Shown: positions 34,157-42,938 of the stretch, piece after piece
Layout: each line of letters opens with the position of its first letter
Position numbering within the stretch: the first letter of the stretch is position 1
Origin: JAICLK01 sp963810525
Lineage (GTDB): Bacteria; Patescibacteriota; Saccharimonadia; Saccharimonadales; UBA4665
NCBI GenBank assembly: GCA_963810525.1
Contig: CAWENB010000004.1
Location: 1-64,000 of the forward strand
Length of the DNA: 64,000 nucleotides
Reading direction: 5' to 3'
Notes under the pieces: generated by a model
The model's input: the letters and a program-made list of their open reading frames with translations, nothing else
Told to the model about the DNA's origin: nothing
Databases searched by the model: none
Made by a program: the position numbers and the translations under genes

Positions 34157-34941
34157 TCATGCGGACGGAGTAACTGCGAGATCCCAATAGCGCTCGAATA
34201 CCGCACGCATGGTCTGCGCATATGGGTGGTTGATTATCTCGATGCCCGTTTTTTGTCCATCGCGCCAGCAATAGGTGCTCACAGTATCGTTATAGATGAT
34301 GATCTGGTGTTGAAGCGGAAGGACTGATTCGTCAATTTGACGAACGGTGATCTCATTTGTAAAAGCTCTGTTTTCAGTCGGAACGATCGGTTTATTCGCA
34401 ATCTCCCGTATTTTATAACCCTTTTCCACTGTCATAGCCCGTTGCTTCTCAGCCCAACTCCGGCTACCAACAAGGTCTTCGAGCGTGCCATCTCCAAATG
34501 CCAGCAATTCGCCTTGCGTTTTAAGCTCGTTCCAGAGCATTTGCTTGAACCCGGTTACTCCATCATAAGTTCGGAGTGAAAAGGTAAGGGGTGGACGACC
34601 CTGTGTTGCGAGTTCGTTTAGGAGGGGTTGTACGTGCTCGTACGCTTTTAGTTGTTCCTGTAGCTTTTCCGCTTCCGCGACGAGCGCAAGTTCGAGGGTC
34701 TCACGACTGTTTGCAGCAATAGCTGTACCATCGTCGTCCGTTTTTTTCACGACTACGCCTTTCGCTTGCAGCGTTTCTGCTATCCGATAGATCCTGGTCC
34801 GACTAATGCCGGTAACGCGTGCGAGCTGTAGGTGGGTCTGCGGCCCGCGGCGCGTCAGATTCATAGTAGACAAGCGCCTCCGCACTCAGTGAAGTCCATT
34901 TTTACCAGGGCGCTGAGGATATCGTTTTTGATGTCCGCCAT
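34157..34941 (-). pseudogene. TrmB-type transcriptional regulator, N-terminal double frameshift
   Basis: The main frame (from 34864 down) has the second half of a TrmB HTH (HLQLARVTGISRTRIYRIAETLQAKGVV), a coiled linker, and the C-terminal domain with FGDGTLEDLVGSRSWAEKQRA. The missing first helix is upstream in other frames: MADIKNDILSALVKMDFTE from ATG 34941, then EALVYY. Two extra G residues (about 34881 and 34864) explain the breaks. A palindrome covers the 34941 start, consistent with autoregulation. If real, translation could restart at MNLTRRG and lack 25-30 residues. Confidence 0.65.
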
Positions 34942-34949
34942 GTCGGACA
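34932..34949. promoter_or_regulatory. palindromic candidate operator
   Basis: TGTCCG-CCATGT-CGGACA overlaps the original start codon of the TrmB-like gene, with TTAAAT/TAAATT just upstream as a possible -10. A natural autoregulatory site. Confidence 0.45.
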
Positions 34950-35057
34950 ATTTAACATGAGGTGATGAATCTGGCAATATACAGACAAATTCTAAGCAAA
35001 GAGTCAGCGTAGTAACCACTTACGAGTCTGAATGAGAGCGGAAATTTAGAGCAGCTC

Positions 35058-36032
35058 ATGGTAATAGTTCAAGAGGAAATTGGAAGTCAAGAGCTTCAGC
35101 GAGGCCTCCTGGCTGAAGGGTTGAACCATGTCTATATCCACGAGGGCGCGCTCGGCGATTTAGCGCTCTCCTCTGAGCTAGACGCGAAAGATGTATTCAT
35201 GTTCATGGGTGCACTCAGACTGCGAGGAGTTGTAGGAAATATCCTAGGGCCAGGCGGTGAGGCTGCGTGTGGTGGAGCCTGGGAAGAAGATGAGGCAGAG
35301 GAAGATAAGACGGAAGGAAATGAGAAAAAAAGGAATAAGACGGCTCTTGAGGCCGTGATAGATGTAATGGCTGGGCCCGATGAGCAGCGTTTTATCTCTC
35401 CTTTCCTATGGCAAACGGCCGTAAGCGTCATGAGCGGGGGTCTGGCAGGAGCACCGATAAAAGAAAGGCTCGTTCCCATTGGTGGGCCGATAGTGGATCA
35501 GTGCTCTGAACAGGACTACTTAACTTACGGTTTCGATGAAGACGGAGCAGGTAAAATGCGCCGCGAGAGCGGGCCGATGTCCGAATGGTCGGCAGCGCTC
35601 GGGGCAGGAACAGGCCCCGAGGATTTAGCGATCGTACACGGTCCGAACGGTAGCATCATGCGCAAGGGCCAAACAGTATTAGACTTCAATGCCGCCGCGC
35701 TCGTCAGGGGTAGAAAGATCGTAGGTGATTACTTGGATCCGGCTCTTCCGGGGCTTGGGCCAGGAGGTGCAATGGAGTATATACGGCAAATGCGTCCGGC
35801 TGCTAGACTGCCGCTAGAGGAGGCACGCGGGTTAGATCGAGCTATGCGTACTGGCATTGTACGGGTCGCCAATGCAAGAATCGGCCAAGTAGTTGCCGCG
35901 CTTGATAATCAGAGTGGCAAGATTGGGCGCAGACGCTATGAAGACAGACTAGCGCACATTGAAATGTTGAGACACGAAATTGCAAGAGTCATAGGGAGAC
36001 ACACACTTATCCGCGATAAATTTTACCCCTAA
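35058..36032 (+). CDS. hypothetical protein, 324 aa
   Basis: No family recognised. Residues 1-65 are mixed alpha/beta; 66-95 is a charged linker (EEDEAEEDKTEGNEKKRNK). The middle has FISPFLWQTAVSVMSGGLAGAPIKERL, and the end is basic and helical (RIGQVVAALDNQSGKIGRRRYEDRL). No signal peptide or membrane helix. It stands alone between the TrmB gene and an IS element. Confidence 0.55.
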   Translation: MVIVQEEIGSQELQRGLLAEGLNHVYIHEGALGDLALSSELDAKDVFMFMGALRLRGVVGNILGPGGEAACGGAWEEDEAEEDKTEGNEKKRNKTALEAVIDVMAGPDEQRFISPFLWQTAVSVMSGGLAGAPIKERLVPIGGPIVDQCSEQDYLTYGFDEDGAGKMRRESGPMSEWSAALGAGTGPEDLAIVHGPNGSIMRKGQTVLDFNAAALVRGRKIVGDYLDPALPGLGPGGAMEYIRQMRPAARLPLEEARGLDRAMRTGIVRVANARIGQVVAALDNQSGKIGRRRYEDRLAHIEMLRHEIARVIGRHTLIRDKFYP

Positions 36033-36359
36033 CCTACCCATACCTCTTTATCCAGGTCTGATTACGCCCTAGGTAGCAGCGACCGGTTTAGCAGACATTT
36101 ATATTGACGACCGCCATGCCACGGCCGAAACGGCACCAAGTAGCCTTGATACGAGACCATTCGTTTCTTGGAACCTCAGTCGAGTACGTTGTCGACGAGC
36201 CTCTGTAAAAATAGCTACGACATTTTGAACTTAAGTGGCGACCCTAAGGGTTCCTATTTATAAGATATTGGCAGGCGAAATACTTAAATGGGATATAGAT
36301 TTGCTTGGATCCTTGAATCTAATCTTCCTACTTTACGCCAGTTTTAGACGACACTTGTT
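36033..36359. other. non-coding stretch left of the IS element
   Basis: 327 bases with stops in all frames and no tRNA or repeat other than the small palindrome ACCCTAAGGGT (near 36240-36250). The last 8 bases (36352-36359) are the IS target duplication. Confidence 0.5.
36352..36359 (+). repeat. IS target site duplication, left copy
   Basis: CACTTGTT, identical to 37448-37455 on the other side of the element. Confidence 0.85.
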
Positions 36360-37447
36360 GGCTTAATAACAAAAACTGGTTGCTGCTAGCGCTTTAAGAC
36401 GGACAGATTTCTTTGTCATTGTTTTCGTTATTCTTGTAAGTACCAACTAAACAAGGAGTAACGAAGATGACTCGAAAGAGCTGTCCGTCTTGCTATTGTA
36501 CCAACGTAAAGAAAAACGGTGTGAGGAACGGTCTACAGCGCTACGTCTGTCGTACCTGCCGTCGGTCATGGAGCAGTAAAGGCCGCCCTGGCCGTAAGCG
36601 AGCTACCCTATGGCACCAGTATGCCTTTGACGGTCGTACCGTGAACAGCTTGGCTAAAGAATACCGGAAAAGTACCGGTTGCATCCGCGCTCAACTCAAT
36701 GGCTACAGCCCGCCACGCATCATCCAGAAACCGCGTACCGTAGCCGTCATAATGGATGTTACCTACTTTGGGGACTGGGGCCTCCTGGTTGTTATTGACC
36801 CATATGCAGTGGCGACGCTTGGTGAGAATACCGGTGCTGTATTACGCCACGGTAGACGGGACAGAACGCACCGTAGATTATGAGGTTGCAACAGATACGA
36901 TTGAAGCAATGGGCTACAGTATCCTGGCGGTCACCATTGACGGCAGACGAGGCGTACGGACTATGCTGGAGGGCAAAGGCATACCGGTCCAGCATTGCCA
37001 GTTTCACCAGCTTATGACCATCACTCAATGTCTGACCAAGAAGCCACGACTGACGCAAAATATTGAGTTACGAGCGCTTGCCTTAACGCTCGCTCGGACA
37101 GACGAACTAACGTTTGAGGATGCACTCGCTGGTTGGTACAAGAAACATGGGGCATGGCTCAAGGAGCGTGATCGCGGTCACCAAAAGATATGCCCATGAG
37201 CGTACCAGAAGAGCTTATTTTTCCTTGTGTCGCAACCTACCATATCTGTTCACCTACCAAGCCGATTACATACAGGAAAGTGGCATACGAGTAGCCAACA
37301 CAACGAGCCCATTAGACGGAAGATTCGGCGTCTGGAAAGACAAGCTCATACCCCACCGTGGAGCCTCAAAACAACGAATAATTACGATCCTCTGGAGTTT
37401 CTCTAGAAAAACAGATTAGAGTAGACACCAGAATTTGGTGTTAAGCC
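36360..37447 (+). mobile_element. IS256-like insertion sequence, 1088 bp
   Basis: Terminal inverted repeats of 28 bp: left 36360-36387 begins GGCTTAA, right 37420-37447 ends TTAAGCC; 21 of 28 positions match. Both ends touch an 8-bp direct repeat CACTTGTT, the size made by IS256-family elements. One transposase gene fills the interior. Confidence 0.88.
36467..37419 (+). pseudogene. IS256-like transposase, variant Zn-binding type, two frameshifts
   Basis: Frame 1 (36467 to about 36835) has a zinc finger (CPSCYCTN...YVCRTCRRSW), an HTH-like segment, and the first catalytic strand MDVTYFGDWGLLVVID with Asp. Frame 2 (to about 37175) has VDGTERTVDY, TIDGRRGVRTML and the CQFHQLMTI motif. Frame 3 (to 37419) has YAHERTRRAYFSLCRNLPYLF and TTSPLDGRFGVWKDKL with the probable last acidic residues. 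The intact termini and duplication argue for recent insertion, so the shifts may be errors or programmed. Confidence 0.75.
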
Positions 37448-37455
37448 CACTTGTT
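37448..37455 (+). repeat. IS target site duplication, right copy
   Basis: CACTTGTT, matching 36352-36359. Confidence 0.85.
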
Positions 37456-37467
37456 CAATCAAACGTT

Positions 37468-37611
37468 CTAATCTAGCGAGTTGTCCCCATAGTTGTCCAT
37501 GACTTGTGATCGTAGAGTTCGGGCATCTTCATCAAAACCAATGTATTCAAACCCATTAATTTGATGGCTAAAAACTTGTCCTGAAGCGAATTTTACGGAA
37601 TACACGCCTGA
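37468..37611 (-). pseudogene. possible gene remnant beside the IS
   Basis: A stop-free frame of 47 codons without a proper start (a stop precedes it) reads like real protein: VYSVKFASGQVFSH, NGFEYIGFDEDART, MDNYGDNSLD. It overlaps the 3' end of the beta-helix gene by 19 nt. Possibly the C-terminal remnant of a lost gene. Confidence 0.3.
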
Positions 37612-38732
37612 TTAGATAGACCGGCTGACGGCTGCGTAATAGTATTTGAACAGCTTATTGAATTACCTCTAGCACCTTTACCCACATATATTCCAAGGGC
37701 TGAACCGGTAACTCCAATTTTGTTATTAGTAAAGCTATTATCTTGTCCGTAGCCAGTAACTAGTTCCCAAACCTCAATTGCACCATTATCAGTAGTAGCC
37801 CCACTAAAAGTGTTAGAGCTTACGGTATAATTATTGCCTTTAACATCGAGACCCGCTGTACCTTGGCCAGGGTTGCTTAGGAAATTACCGCTGATCGTAT
37901 TATCCATAGTGCCTTCTTTTGTATCAATATCCTCAGCCCCGGTATTACTTACGGTATTGCCAATGACGCTGTTATCATCCGATGCATCAACATCGTTTCT
38001 GTATTGGTCGAGGGTATTGCCATAGAGAGGCCAGTTACTGACGGCTGATCCGACATAAATGCCCTCACCGTAAATTGCCTTATATAGTCCTGTATTATGA
38101 ACGTAGCTGTTCTCAACAATATTATGTGTGGAAGTTTCTCTTAAGTGAATACCTTCATCACCAACTCCATAAACCTCTACTCCATTAATCGTGTCGTGGT
38201 TTGATTTGTCTAGAACTATTCCCTTTTGAGCACCCGTTAGAGCAATACCTTCAATATGCCAGTAATCGGCACCGTCTAGGTGGAGCACGTAGTTTCCAGA
38301 TATTGATGACCCGACTAACTCAGCTTTGCGTGAGCCAGTCAGGGTTATCGGGCTAGTGGCAGTACCGGAAACCGTTGTCGCAAAATTTCCATCATATGTG
38401 CCATTGGCGAGCTCAATAGTCTGTCCAGGAGTTGCAGCTGCAAGGGCGGCAGTTAATTGTGAACTATTGTAAACAGACACCGTGTCACTGGTACTACTAC
38501 CTGATTGTGAACCGAACTCTATTGCTTCTCCGCCACTGGCCGTAGCGTCATATACGGTAATCACTGGGGAGGTTAAAGTACCGCTTTCAGCTTCTACGCT
38601 AGCGTAGGGATATATCGGGGTTGCATGACTTGAGGCTAGCAAGTACGTACCTATGGCCGCCACGGAAATACTTGTTATTAGGACTATGTACTTTTTAGGT
38701 TCATGAAGACAATACTTTTTCAAGCGTAGCAT
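37593..38732 (-). CDS. secreted right-handed beta-helix protein (polysaccharide lyase-like)
   Basis: 379 residues. N-terminal membrane helix (about 14-34), an EAESG...DATASGGEAIEFG module (about 46-73), then a parallel beta-helix with repeated N-x-(I/V) rungs: TPGQTIELANGTYDG, HIEGIALTGAQKGIVLD, HNIVENSYVHNTG, NTISGNFLSNPG, NSFTNNKIGVTG. The opening resembles chondroitinase B/pectate lyase-type folds; no catalytic residues can be assigned. Secreted or membrane-tethered carbohydrate-active protein. It shares the N-terminal module with the GH5 gene. Confidence 0.8.
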   Translation of the reverse strand: MLRLKKYCLHEPKKYIVLITSISVAAIGTYLLASSHATPIYPYASVEAESGTLTSPVITVYDATASGGEAIEFGSQSGSSTSDTVSVYNSSQLTAALAAATPGQTIELANGTYDGNFATTVSGTATSPITLTGSRKAELVGSSISGNYVLHLDGADYWHIEGIALTGAQKGIVLDKSNHDTINGVEVYGVGDEGIHLRETSTHNIVENSYVHNTGLYKAIYGEGIYVGSAVSNWPLYGNTLDQYRNDVDASDDNSVIGNTVSNTGAEDIDTKEGTMDNTISGNFLSNPGQGTAGLDVKGNNYTVSSNTFSGATTDNGAIEVWELVTGYGQDNSFTNNKIGVTGSALGIYVGKGARGNSISCSNTITQPSAGLSNQACIP

Positions 38733-38778
38733 TTAATCACATAGTAGCATACGTTAAAACACTTATACCTGAACGGAG

Positions 38779-38979
38779 ATGAGGTACCAGGACCAAGAAA
38801 TAAAATATGGAGATATGGGTCTAACCGAATTAATAAGGAAGAATAAGATGTTCAAATACAAAAGTCCAAAAGTCTTTAACTCAGTAATTTTAAAAGATGA
38901 CCCCTTGGACAATCGAACTCACACTGGAAATTGGCTTAATCAAGGGAAAAATGCACTTAAACTGCTGCGGCTGCCATAG
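38779..38979 (+). CDS. doubtful small ORF
   Basis: 66 codons, lysine/asparagine-rich, no family, overlapping the 3' end of the MFS gene by 23 nt. It lies in the upstream region of the beta-helix gene. Listed only because it is the sole open frame between 38733 and 38956. Confidence 0.2.
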   Translation: MRYQDQEIKYGDMGLTELIRKNKMFKYKSPKVFNSVILKDDPLDNRTHTGNWLNQGKNALKLLRLP

Positions 38980-40408
38980 CTTCCTTGGCATCCACTTTCT
39001 GATTCTTGACAACGAGCGCAACCACAACAACTGCCGCCAACGCGAGCCCGGCACCGACCTCTAGCCCGCTCCGGTAGCCATTTACCTGAGCAGTCGCCGC
39101 CGTACTATTAGTAGCGAGGTCAGTTTTAATCGTAGAGTAAGCAACGGTCGATAGAATCGCGAGACCGATTGCGCCACCGATTTGCTGGGAGGTATTTAGG
39201 ATGCCCGAAGCCAGTCCGGCAAAGTGCTTCGGAACACCCGAAGTTGAAGCGAGGGTTCCTGATACAAACGTGAGGCCCATACCCGCCGCACAGGTAGCAA
39301 GCCCAGGAAAGACGTTATGCCAATACGTCCCTCCAACTTTTAATGAATGGCTCAATATATACAAGCCGCAGGCGAGCACAAACGGGCCAACAACCATCGG
39401 CGGTTTATAGCCGACTCTGCCGACTAAGTTAGACACAATCGCGGACATGATACCGATAATAATCGTAATCGGCAAAAAGCTCAGCCCCGTCTTGACTGGT
39501 GAGTAACCGAGAATATTCTGGACATAAAGTGTCAGGAAGAAAAACATCGAGAACATTGTACAAGCAATAACTAAGAATGCCAGGTTACCGCCCGATACAT
39601 TTCGAATTTTAAATATGCGTAATGGTACCAATGGCTGCTCCGCTCGCATCTCATTAATGACGAAACCGATAAGCAAAATAATTCCGGCGATGATGTACAA
39701 CCACACGGTTTTACTGCTCCATGTAAGGGTAGGTGCCTTGGAAAGCCCATATACGAGAGATACCAGACCAGCGGTCGCGAGCGCAGCACCAGGAAGATCG
39801 AGCTTAATCTTTTGATTTTCTTCACCAATATGCTTCGGCAGTAGCTGCATTGCACCAAGCACTACAATGATACCGACCGGTACGTTGACAAAGAAATTCC
39901 AGCGCCAGCCAAAATATTGTGTCAGAACACCACCAAGGAGTACTCCGGCAGCAGCCCCGCCAGCCGCGACGCCACCCCAAACACCCATTGCAGTATTACG
40001 TTCCTTACCTTCTTTGAACTCGGCTAACACAATTGATAATGCGGCCGGAGACATGATTGCCGCCGCAAGCCCCTGCGCGGCCCTGGTAATGATGAGTGCC
40101 TGCTCGGATTGTGCTAGGCCACAGAGAAGTGACAGGAGCGAAAACAAGCTGACAGCCCCTATAAATATATTTCGACGTCCGAATAGGTCAGATGCGCGGC
40201 CACCAAGCAGAAGAAATCCGCCAAACGTTAATGTATACGCGGTAACGACCCACTGTAGATCATTTGGCGCAAAGTGCAACTTGCGTGCGATTGTTGGCAA
40301 TGCAACGTTAACAATTGCAACATCCAAGATAACCATAAACTGGGCAACCGCCAGAAGTGCCAGTATTACCCATTTATTTTCCGAGTGCTTTGATAACCCT
40401 TGTTTCAT
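38957..40408 (-). CDS. MFS drug efflux transporter, DHA2 (EmrB/QacA) family
   Basis: 483 residues from ATG 40408 (or 491 from 40432), about 14 transmembrane helices. Helix 1 motif LDVAIVNVALPTIA, motif A GGRASDLFGRRNIF between helices 2 and 3, and motif C-like GVWGGVAAGGAAAGVLLGG in helix 5. Proton-driven export of lipophilic drugs or cations. No regulator adjoins it. AAAGG precedes the 40408 start. Confidence 0.92.
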   Translation of the reverse strand: MKQGLSKHSENKWVILALLAVAQFMVILDVAIVNVALPTIARKLHFAPNDLQWVVTAYTLTFGGFLLLGGRASDLFGRRNIFIGAVSLFSLLSLLCGLAQSEQALIITRAAQGLAAAIMSPAALSIVLAEFKEGKERNTAMGVWGGVAAGGAAAGVLLGGVLTQYFGWRWNFFVNVPVGIIVVLGAMQLLPKHIGEENQKIKLDLPGAALATAGLVSLVYGLSKAPTLTWSSKTVWLYIIAGIILLIGFVINEMRAEQPLVPLRIFKIRNVSGGNLAFLVIACTMFSMFFFLTLYVQNILGYSPVKTGLSFLPITIIIGIMSAIVSNLVGRVGYKPPMVVGPFVLACGLYILSHSLKVGGTYWHNVFPGLATCAAGMGLTFVSGTLASTSGVPKHFAGLASGILNTSQQIGGAIGLAILSTVAYSTIKTDLATNSTAATAQVNGYRSGLEVGAGLALAAVVVVALVVKNQKVDAKEAMAAAAV

Positions 40409-40603
40409 CTTTGGCCTTTCTTTTTTAGGCATACATTACATAAAGGATAACAGAAAGAATAGTTTAATACGATCAAATACTTAGCTTCATAAACTAAATT
40501 AAAAACCTCTGTATGATTCACAGAGATAAAGTACGTTTTGGTGAGCCTACGACCTTTGATTAATAAGTCTATGGCCACAGAAATAATTCGGTGGAATGAT
40601 ACC

Positions 40604-40870
40604 CTACCGTTTGGAAGCCCGATAAAATATATAATCTATGAGCTGCAAAAGTAAGATAGGAGTCATTATTGGGATAAAGAAACTCAAAAAAGAGCCTTCG
40701 TGTGTATTTCGCAAATAGTATGGCAAACCAATGACGATGTAACTGACAAATAATATTGCAACTATTATCCAATAGGAACTTGAGCGTTGGTAAGGATAAA
40801 AACCTTTATGATGAAAACTCCACCATACTTCACTATATTTTTTCGGGTTAGGATTACTCTTACTTGTCAT
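40604..40870 (-). CDS. small two-helix membrane protein
   Basis: 88 residues. A polar N-terminal 32 residues (NPNPKKYSEVWWSFHHKGF), helix 1 WIIVAILFVSYIVIGLPYY, and helix 2 FLSFFIPIMTPILLLQLIDY. No family recognised. AT-rich relative to its neighbours. Confidence 0.6.
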   Translation of the reverse strand: MTSKSNPNPKKYSEVWWSFHHKGFYPYQRSSSYWIIVAILFVSYIVIGLPYYLRNTHEGSFLSFFIPIMTPILLLQLIDYIFYRASKR

Positions 40871-40910
40871 GGGGTTATAATATCATATTAAATTAACCAT
40901 AAGCAGAATG

Positions 40911-41036
40911 GTGAGCCCAAAAGGATTTAGGTGGAACACCATTTTCAAAAGTCTATATGCGTTACATGGTCGGCTTAGAGAGCTTGGTGTCGAATACCGA
41001 GATGGCACTATTTATTTTGACAATACAAATTTTTAA
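40911..41036 (+). CDS. microprotein, WNT/RLxxLGvE family, copy 1
   Basis: 41 residues from GTG 40911 (or 42 from ATG 40908). MSPKGFRWNTIFKSLYALHG then RLRELGVEYRDGTIYFDN. Trp at residue 8 and the pattern WNT-x2-(K/P)SL-x-A-(F/L)-x2-RL-x2-LG(I/V)E recur in the ORF at 42832, and more weakly at 44311. Probably one amphipathic helix followed by a short beta tail. No clear ribosome site. Longest of the three copies. Confidence 0.5.
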   Translation: MSPKGFRWNTIFKSLYALHGRLRELGVEYRDGTIYFDNTNF

Positions 41037-41170
41037 GGATGAGTCTAACTCTAAGATGTAATTAACTACATTCAGCTGATAAAAGGCGATAGTACTTGAG
41101 CGGGGCGCTGTATATATTATTTATACTATAATATATACAAATGCTCAATAATATGTAAAATAAATATGTA

Positions 41171-41830
41171 ATGCTCGAGCTATACAGCGGACCATCATGG
41201 AAGCAAAATCAATCTCCTTCGGAAATGGAGATATCTGATTTGCGGCGTGGTGAGTTTTACCATGCCGCACTAAGTAAGGTACGTATTTTGGCGGTAGCGA
41301 CTGTTCAGAGATATTTAGCGCCTTTGGAACCATGTGAATTTGAATCAGGAGGAGAAACCAGGGATCGAGGGAGTAGAGGGGAGGTACATGCTGGCGATAT
41401 AGTGCCACTCGGAAGGCCATCCCAACGAGAACTATGTCTTTACCCAAAACTTGGTCTAGAAGCTATACACGGAGTGTGTGAAGCTATATCGGCATATCAA
41501 CTTGCTGACGGATCGTTAATAAAATATTCCATAGGTAGCGTGCTACCTGTGGATCATCTCGATGAAGGAATGGCAGCAGTAGCTGTGGCGGTTTTATCTG
41601 ATCGGACGGCACAATCTCAGACAATTCCGTACTATACGGCAAATCTTGTTTATTCTAGTGCGTACACGTATGACTGGAGGGTAGACCCAGATGGAAGTAT
41701 TTTCAATTCCTTGTCAGACCCAAGAGGAGATACGACGTTTACAAGAGCTCATTTTGACGAGGTAATGCCAATGATTGATTCATGCAACCGATCAAACATT
41801 ATTGACCCAAGGAACATCCCGGAATTTTAG
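41171..41830 (+). CDS. hypothetical protein, 219 aa
   Basis: Unrecognised. Soluble, with VRILAVATVQRYLAPLEPCEFESGG, a Gly-rich loop, and an alpha/beta middle (AISAYQLADGSLIKYSIGSVLPVDHLDEGMAAVAVAV). An ORFan-like gene in the accessory segment, with no recognisable ribosome site; the ATG at 41171 is the first in frame. Confidence 0.5.
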   Translation: MLELYSGPSWKQNQSPSEMEISDLRRGEFYHAALSKVRILAVATVQRYLAPLEPCEFESGGETRDRGSRGEVHAGDIVPLGRPSQRELCLYPKLGLEAIHGVCEAISAYQLADGSLIKYSIGSVLPVDHLDEGMAAVAVAVLSDRTAQSQTIPYYTANLVYSSAYTYDWRVDPDGSIFNSLSDPRGDTTFTRAHFDEVMPMIDSCNRSNIIDPRNIPEF

Positions 41831-42028
41831 TAGGCCAAATCGATAAACCTCGTGTTACTCCCAAGGGGAACCAAACTCAAGGTACAGACTAGAAAAACTT
41901 ACCAAAAACAAAAAACACTTAAATGCAAGCGTCCTCACCTCTTTTATCGATTCCTGGTGAACCTCAGGTCCCTCCATTTGAAATATATCTTGGAATGTTT
42001 GGAGAGAATGTCCGAAAATCTTGAGGAG

Positions 42029-42712
42029 CTAGCTGATGACTATTTCAACTAATTCACTCTCAAGCATAGTGACATTCTCGATAATATGTTTCACCCCGAG
42101 TTCTTCAGCTTCTTTGCGATTAAGGTGTCCAGTTAACACAGCCACCCCCTCTACGCCCGCATTCAAAGCCATTTGGATGTCATTTTCAGCATCACCAACC
42201 ATCACTGCTTGTTCGGGGCTCAGACGATATTTTAATAATAACTTTTTAATCATATACGGATGCGGTTTAGCTAAAAAAGGGTCTGCCAAGTCGTGTGATG
42301 AAATAATTGAACTAAAAACGTCTGGTACCTGGAATTTTGGAAATAAGTACTCAAGAAGTACGTCTTTTTCTTGTGAGGTAGCGATTGCCAGCGTGTAGTT
42401 CTTGCTAATTCTCTGAAGGAAAGTTTGCCCGCCAACAATAAAATGAAGATGACTTAAAAAAGTTTCATCTCGTTTGTATTTCTTGTAATGTGCAATTACA
42501 CCATTTAACTTGTTAAGATTCGCAGGCTCGATTAGGGTGCTGATGATTTTCTGATTAGGCTGACCCCACATTTCACGAGTAATTTTTTTTAGTCTATCCT
42601 CGTGTACTTGTATACCATAATCTTTTATAGCACGACGATAACATGCAAGGTACCCATCCTTTGCGCCGACCACGAACACATCATCCCAATCGAAGATGAT
42701 GAGCTTAATCAT
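42029..42712 (-). CDS. HAD-superfamily hydrolase (phosphoglycolate phosphatase-like)
   Basis: 227 residues from ATG 42712 (MIKLIIFDWDDVF). Motif I DWDDV carries the nucleophile and acid/base Asp, motif II LAIATSQEKD (Ser/Thr), motif III Lys in KPHPYMIKKLL, and motif IV VMVGDAENDIQMA. A helical cap lies between motifs I and II. Small phosphate-ester substrate unknown. Confidence 0.9.
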   Translation of the reverse strand: MIKLIIFDWDDVFVVGAKDGYLACYRRAIKDYGIQVHEDRLKKITREMWGQPNQKIISTLIEPANLNKLNGVIAHYKKYKRDETFLSHLHFIVGGQTFLQRISKNYTLAIATSQEKDVLLEYLFPKFQVPDVFSSIISSHDLADPFLAKPHPYMIKKLLLKYRLSPEQAVMVGDAENDIQMALNAGVEGVAVLTGHLNRKEAEELGVKHIIENVTMLESELVEIVIS

Positions 42713-42776
42713 GAAGCCTATTGTATCACTTTGTACCATAAGGGAATCGAACTTAAATTAACGGAAGTGAAAATAA

Positions 42777-42812
42777 AAAGAAAGTTCCAGAACATAAATT
42801 CTGGAACTTTTT
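42777..42812 (-). terminator. intrinsic terminator of the peptidase-like gene
   Basis: 12-bp perfect stem AAAGTTCCAGAA/TTCTGGAACTTT (42781-42792, 42799-42810). Read on the minus strand it is followed by CTTTTTATTTT; on the plus strand by TTACC. Confidence 0.7.
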
Positions 42813-42831
42813 ACCCCTGTTGCTGAAATTG

Positions 42832-42933
42832 GTGACCCACGTTAGCCAAACATGGAACACCTTACTCCCAAGTCTTATAGCTTTTGATGCACGACTTGAA
42901 GATTTGGGAATCGAATGCGTTGATAGCAGTTAA
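42832..42933 (+). CDS. microprotein, WNT/RLxxLGvE family, copy 2
   Basis: 33 residues from GTG: MTHVSQTWNTLLPSLIAFDA, then RLEDLGIECVDSS. It aligns without gaps to the ORF at 40911 over 29 residues (WNT, SL, A, RL, LG, E shared) and at its first 13 residues nearly perfectly to that at 44311. The first 32 bases (42828-42859) form a direct repeat with 44307-44338. Ends 5 nt before the converging peptidase-like gene. Confidence 0.5.
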   Translation: MTHVSQTWNTLLPSLIAFDARLEDLGIECVDSS

Positions 42934-42938
42934 TAATG

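Noticed and set aside
41852..42052. 66-codon plus-strand frame with a coiled C-terminus
   Set aside because: Overlaps the HAD hydrolase 3' end, very Lys/Leu-rich, no ribosome site or homologue pattern.
42739..42760. tRNA-like GGGAATCGAAC string
   Set aside because: No acceptor, D or anticodon stems could be formed around it.
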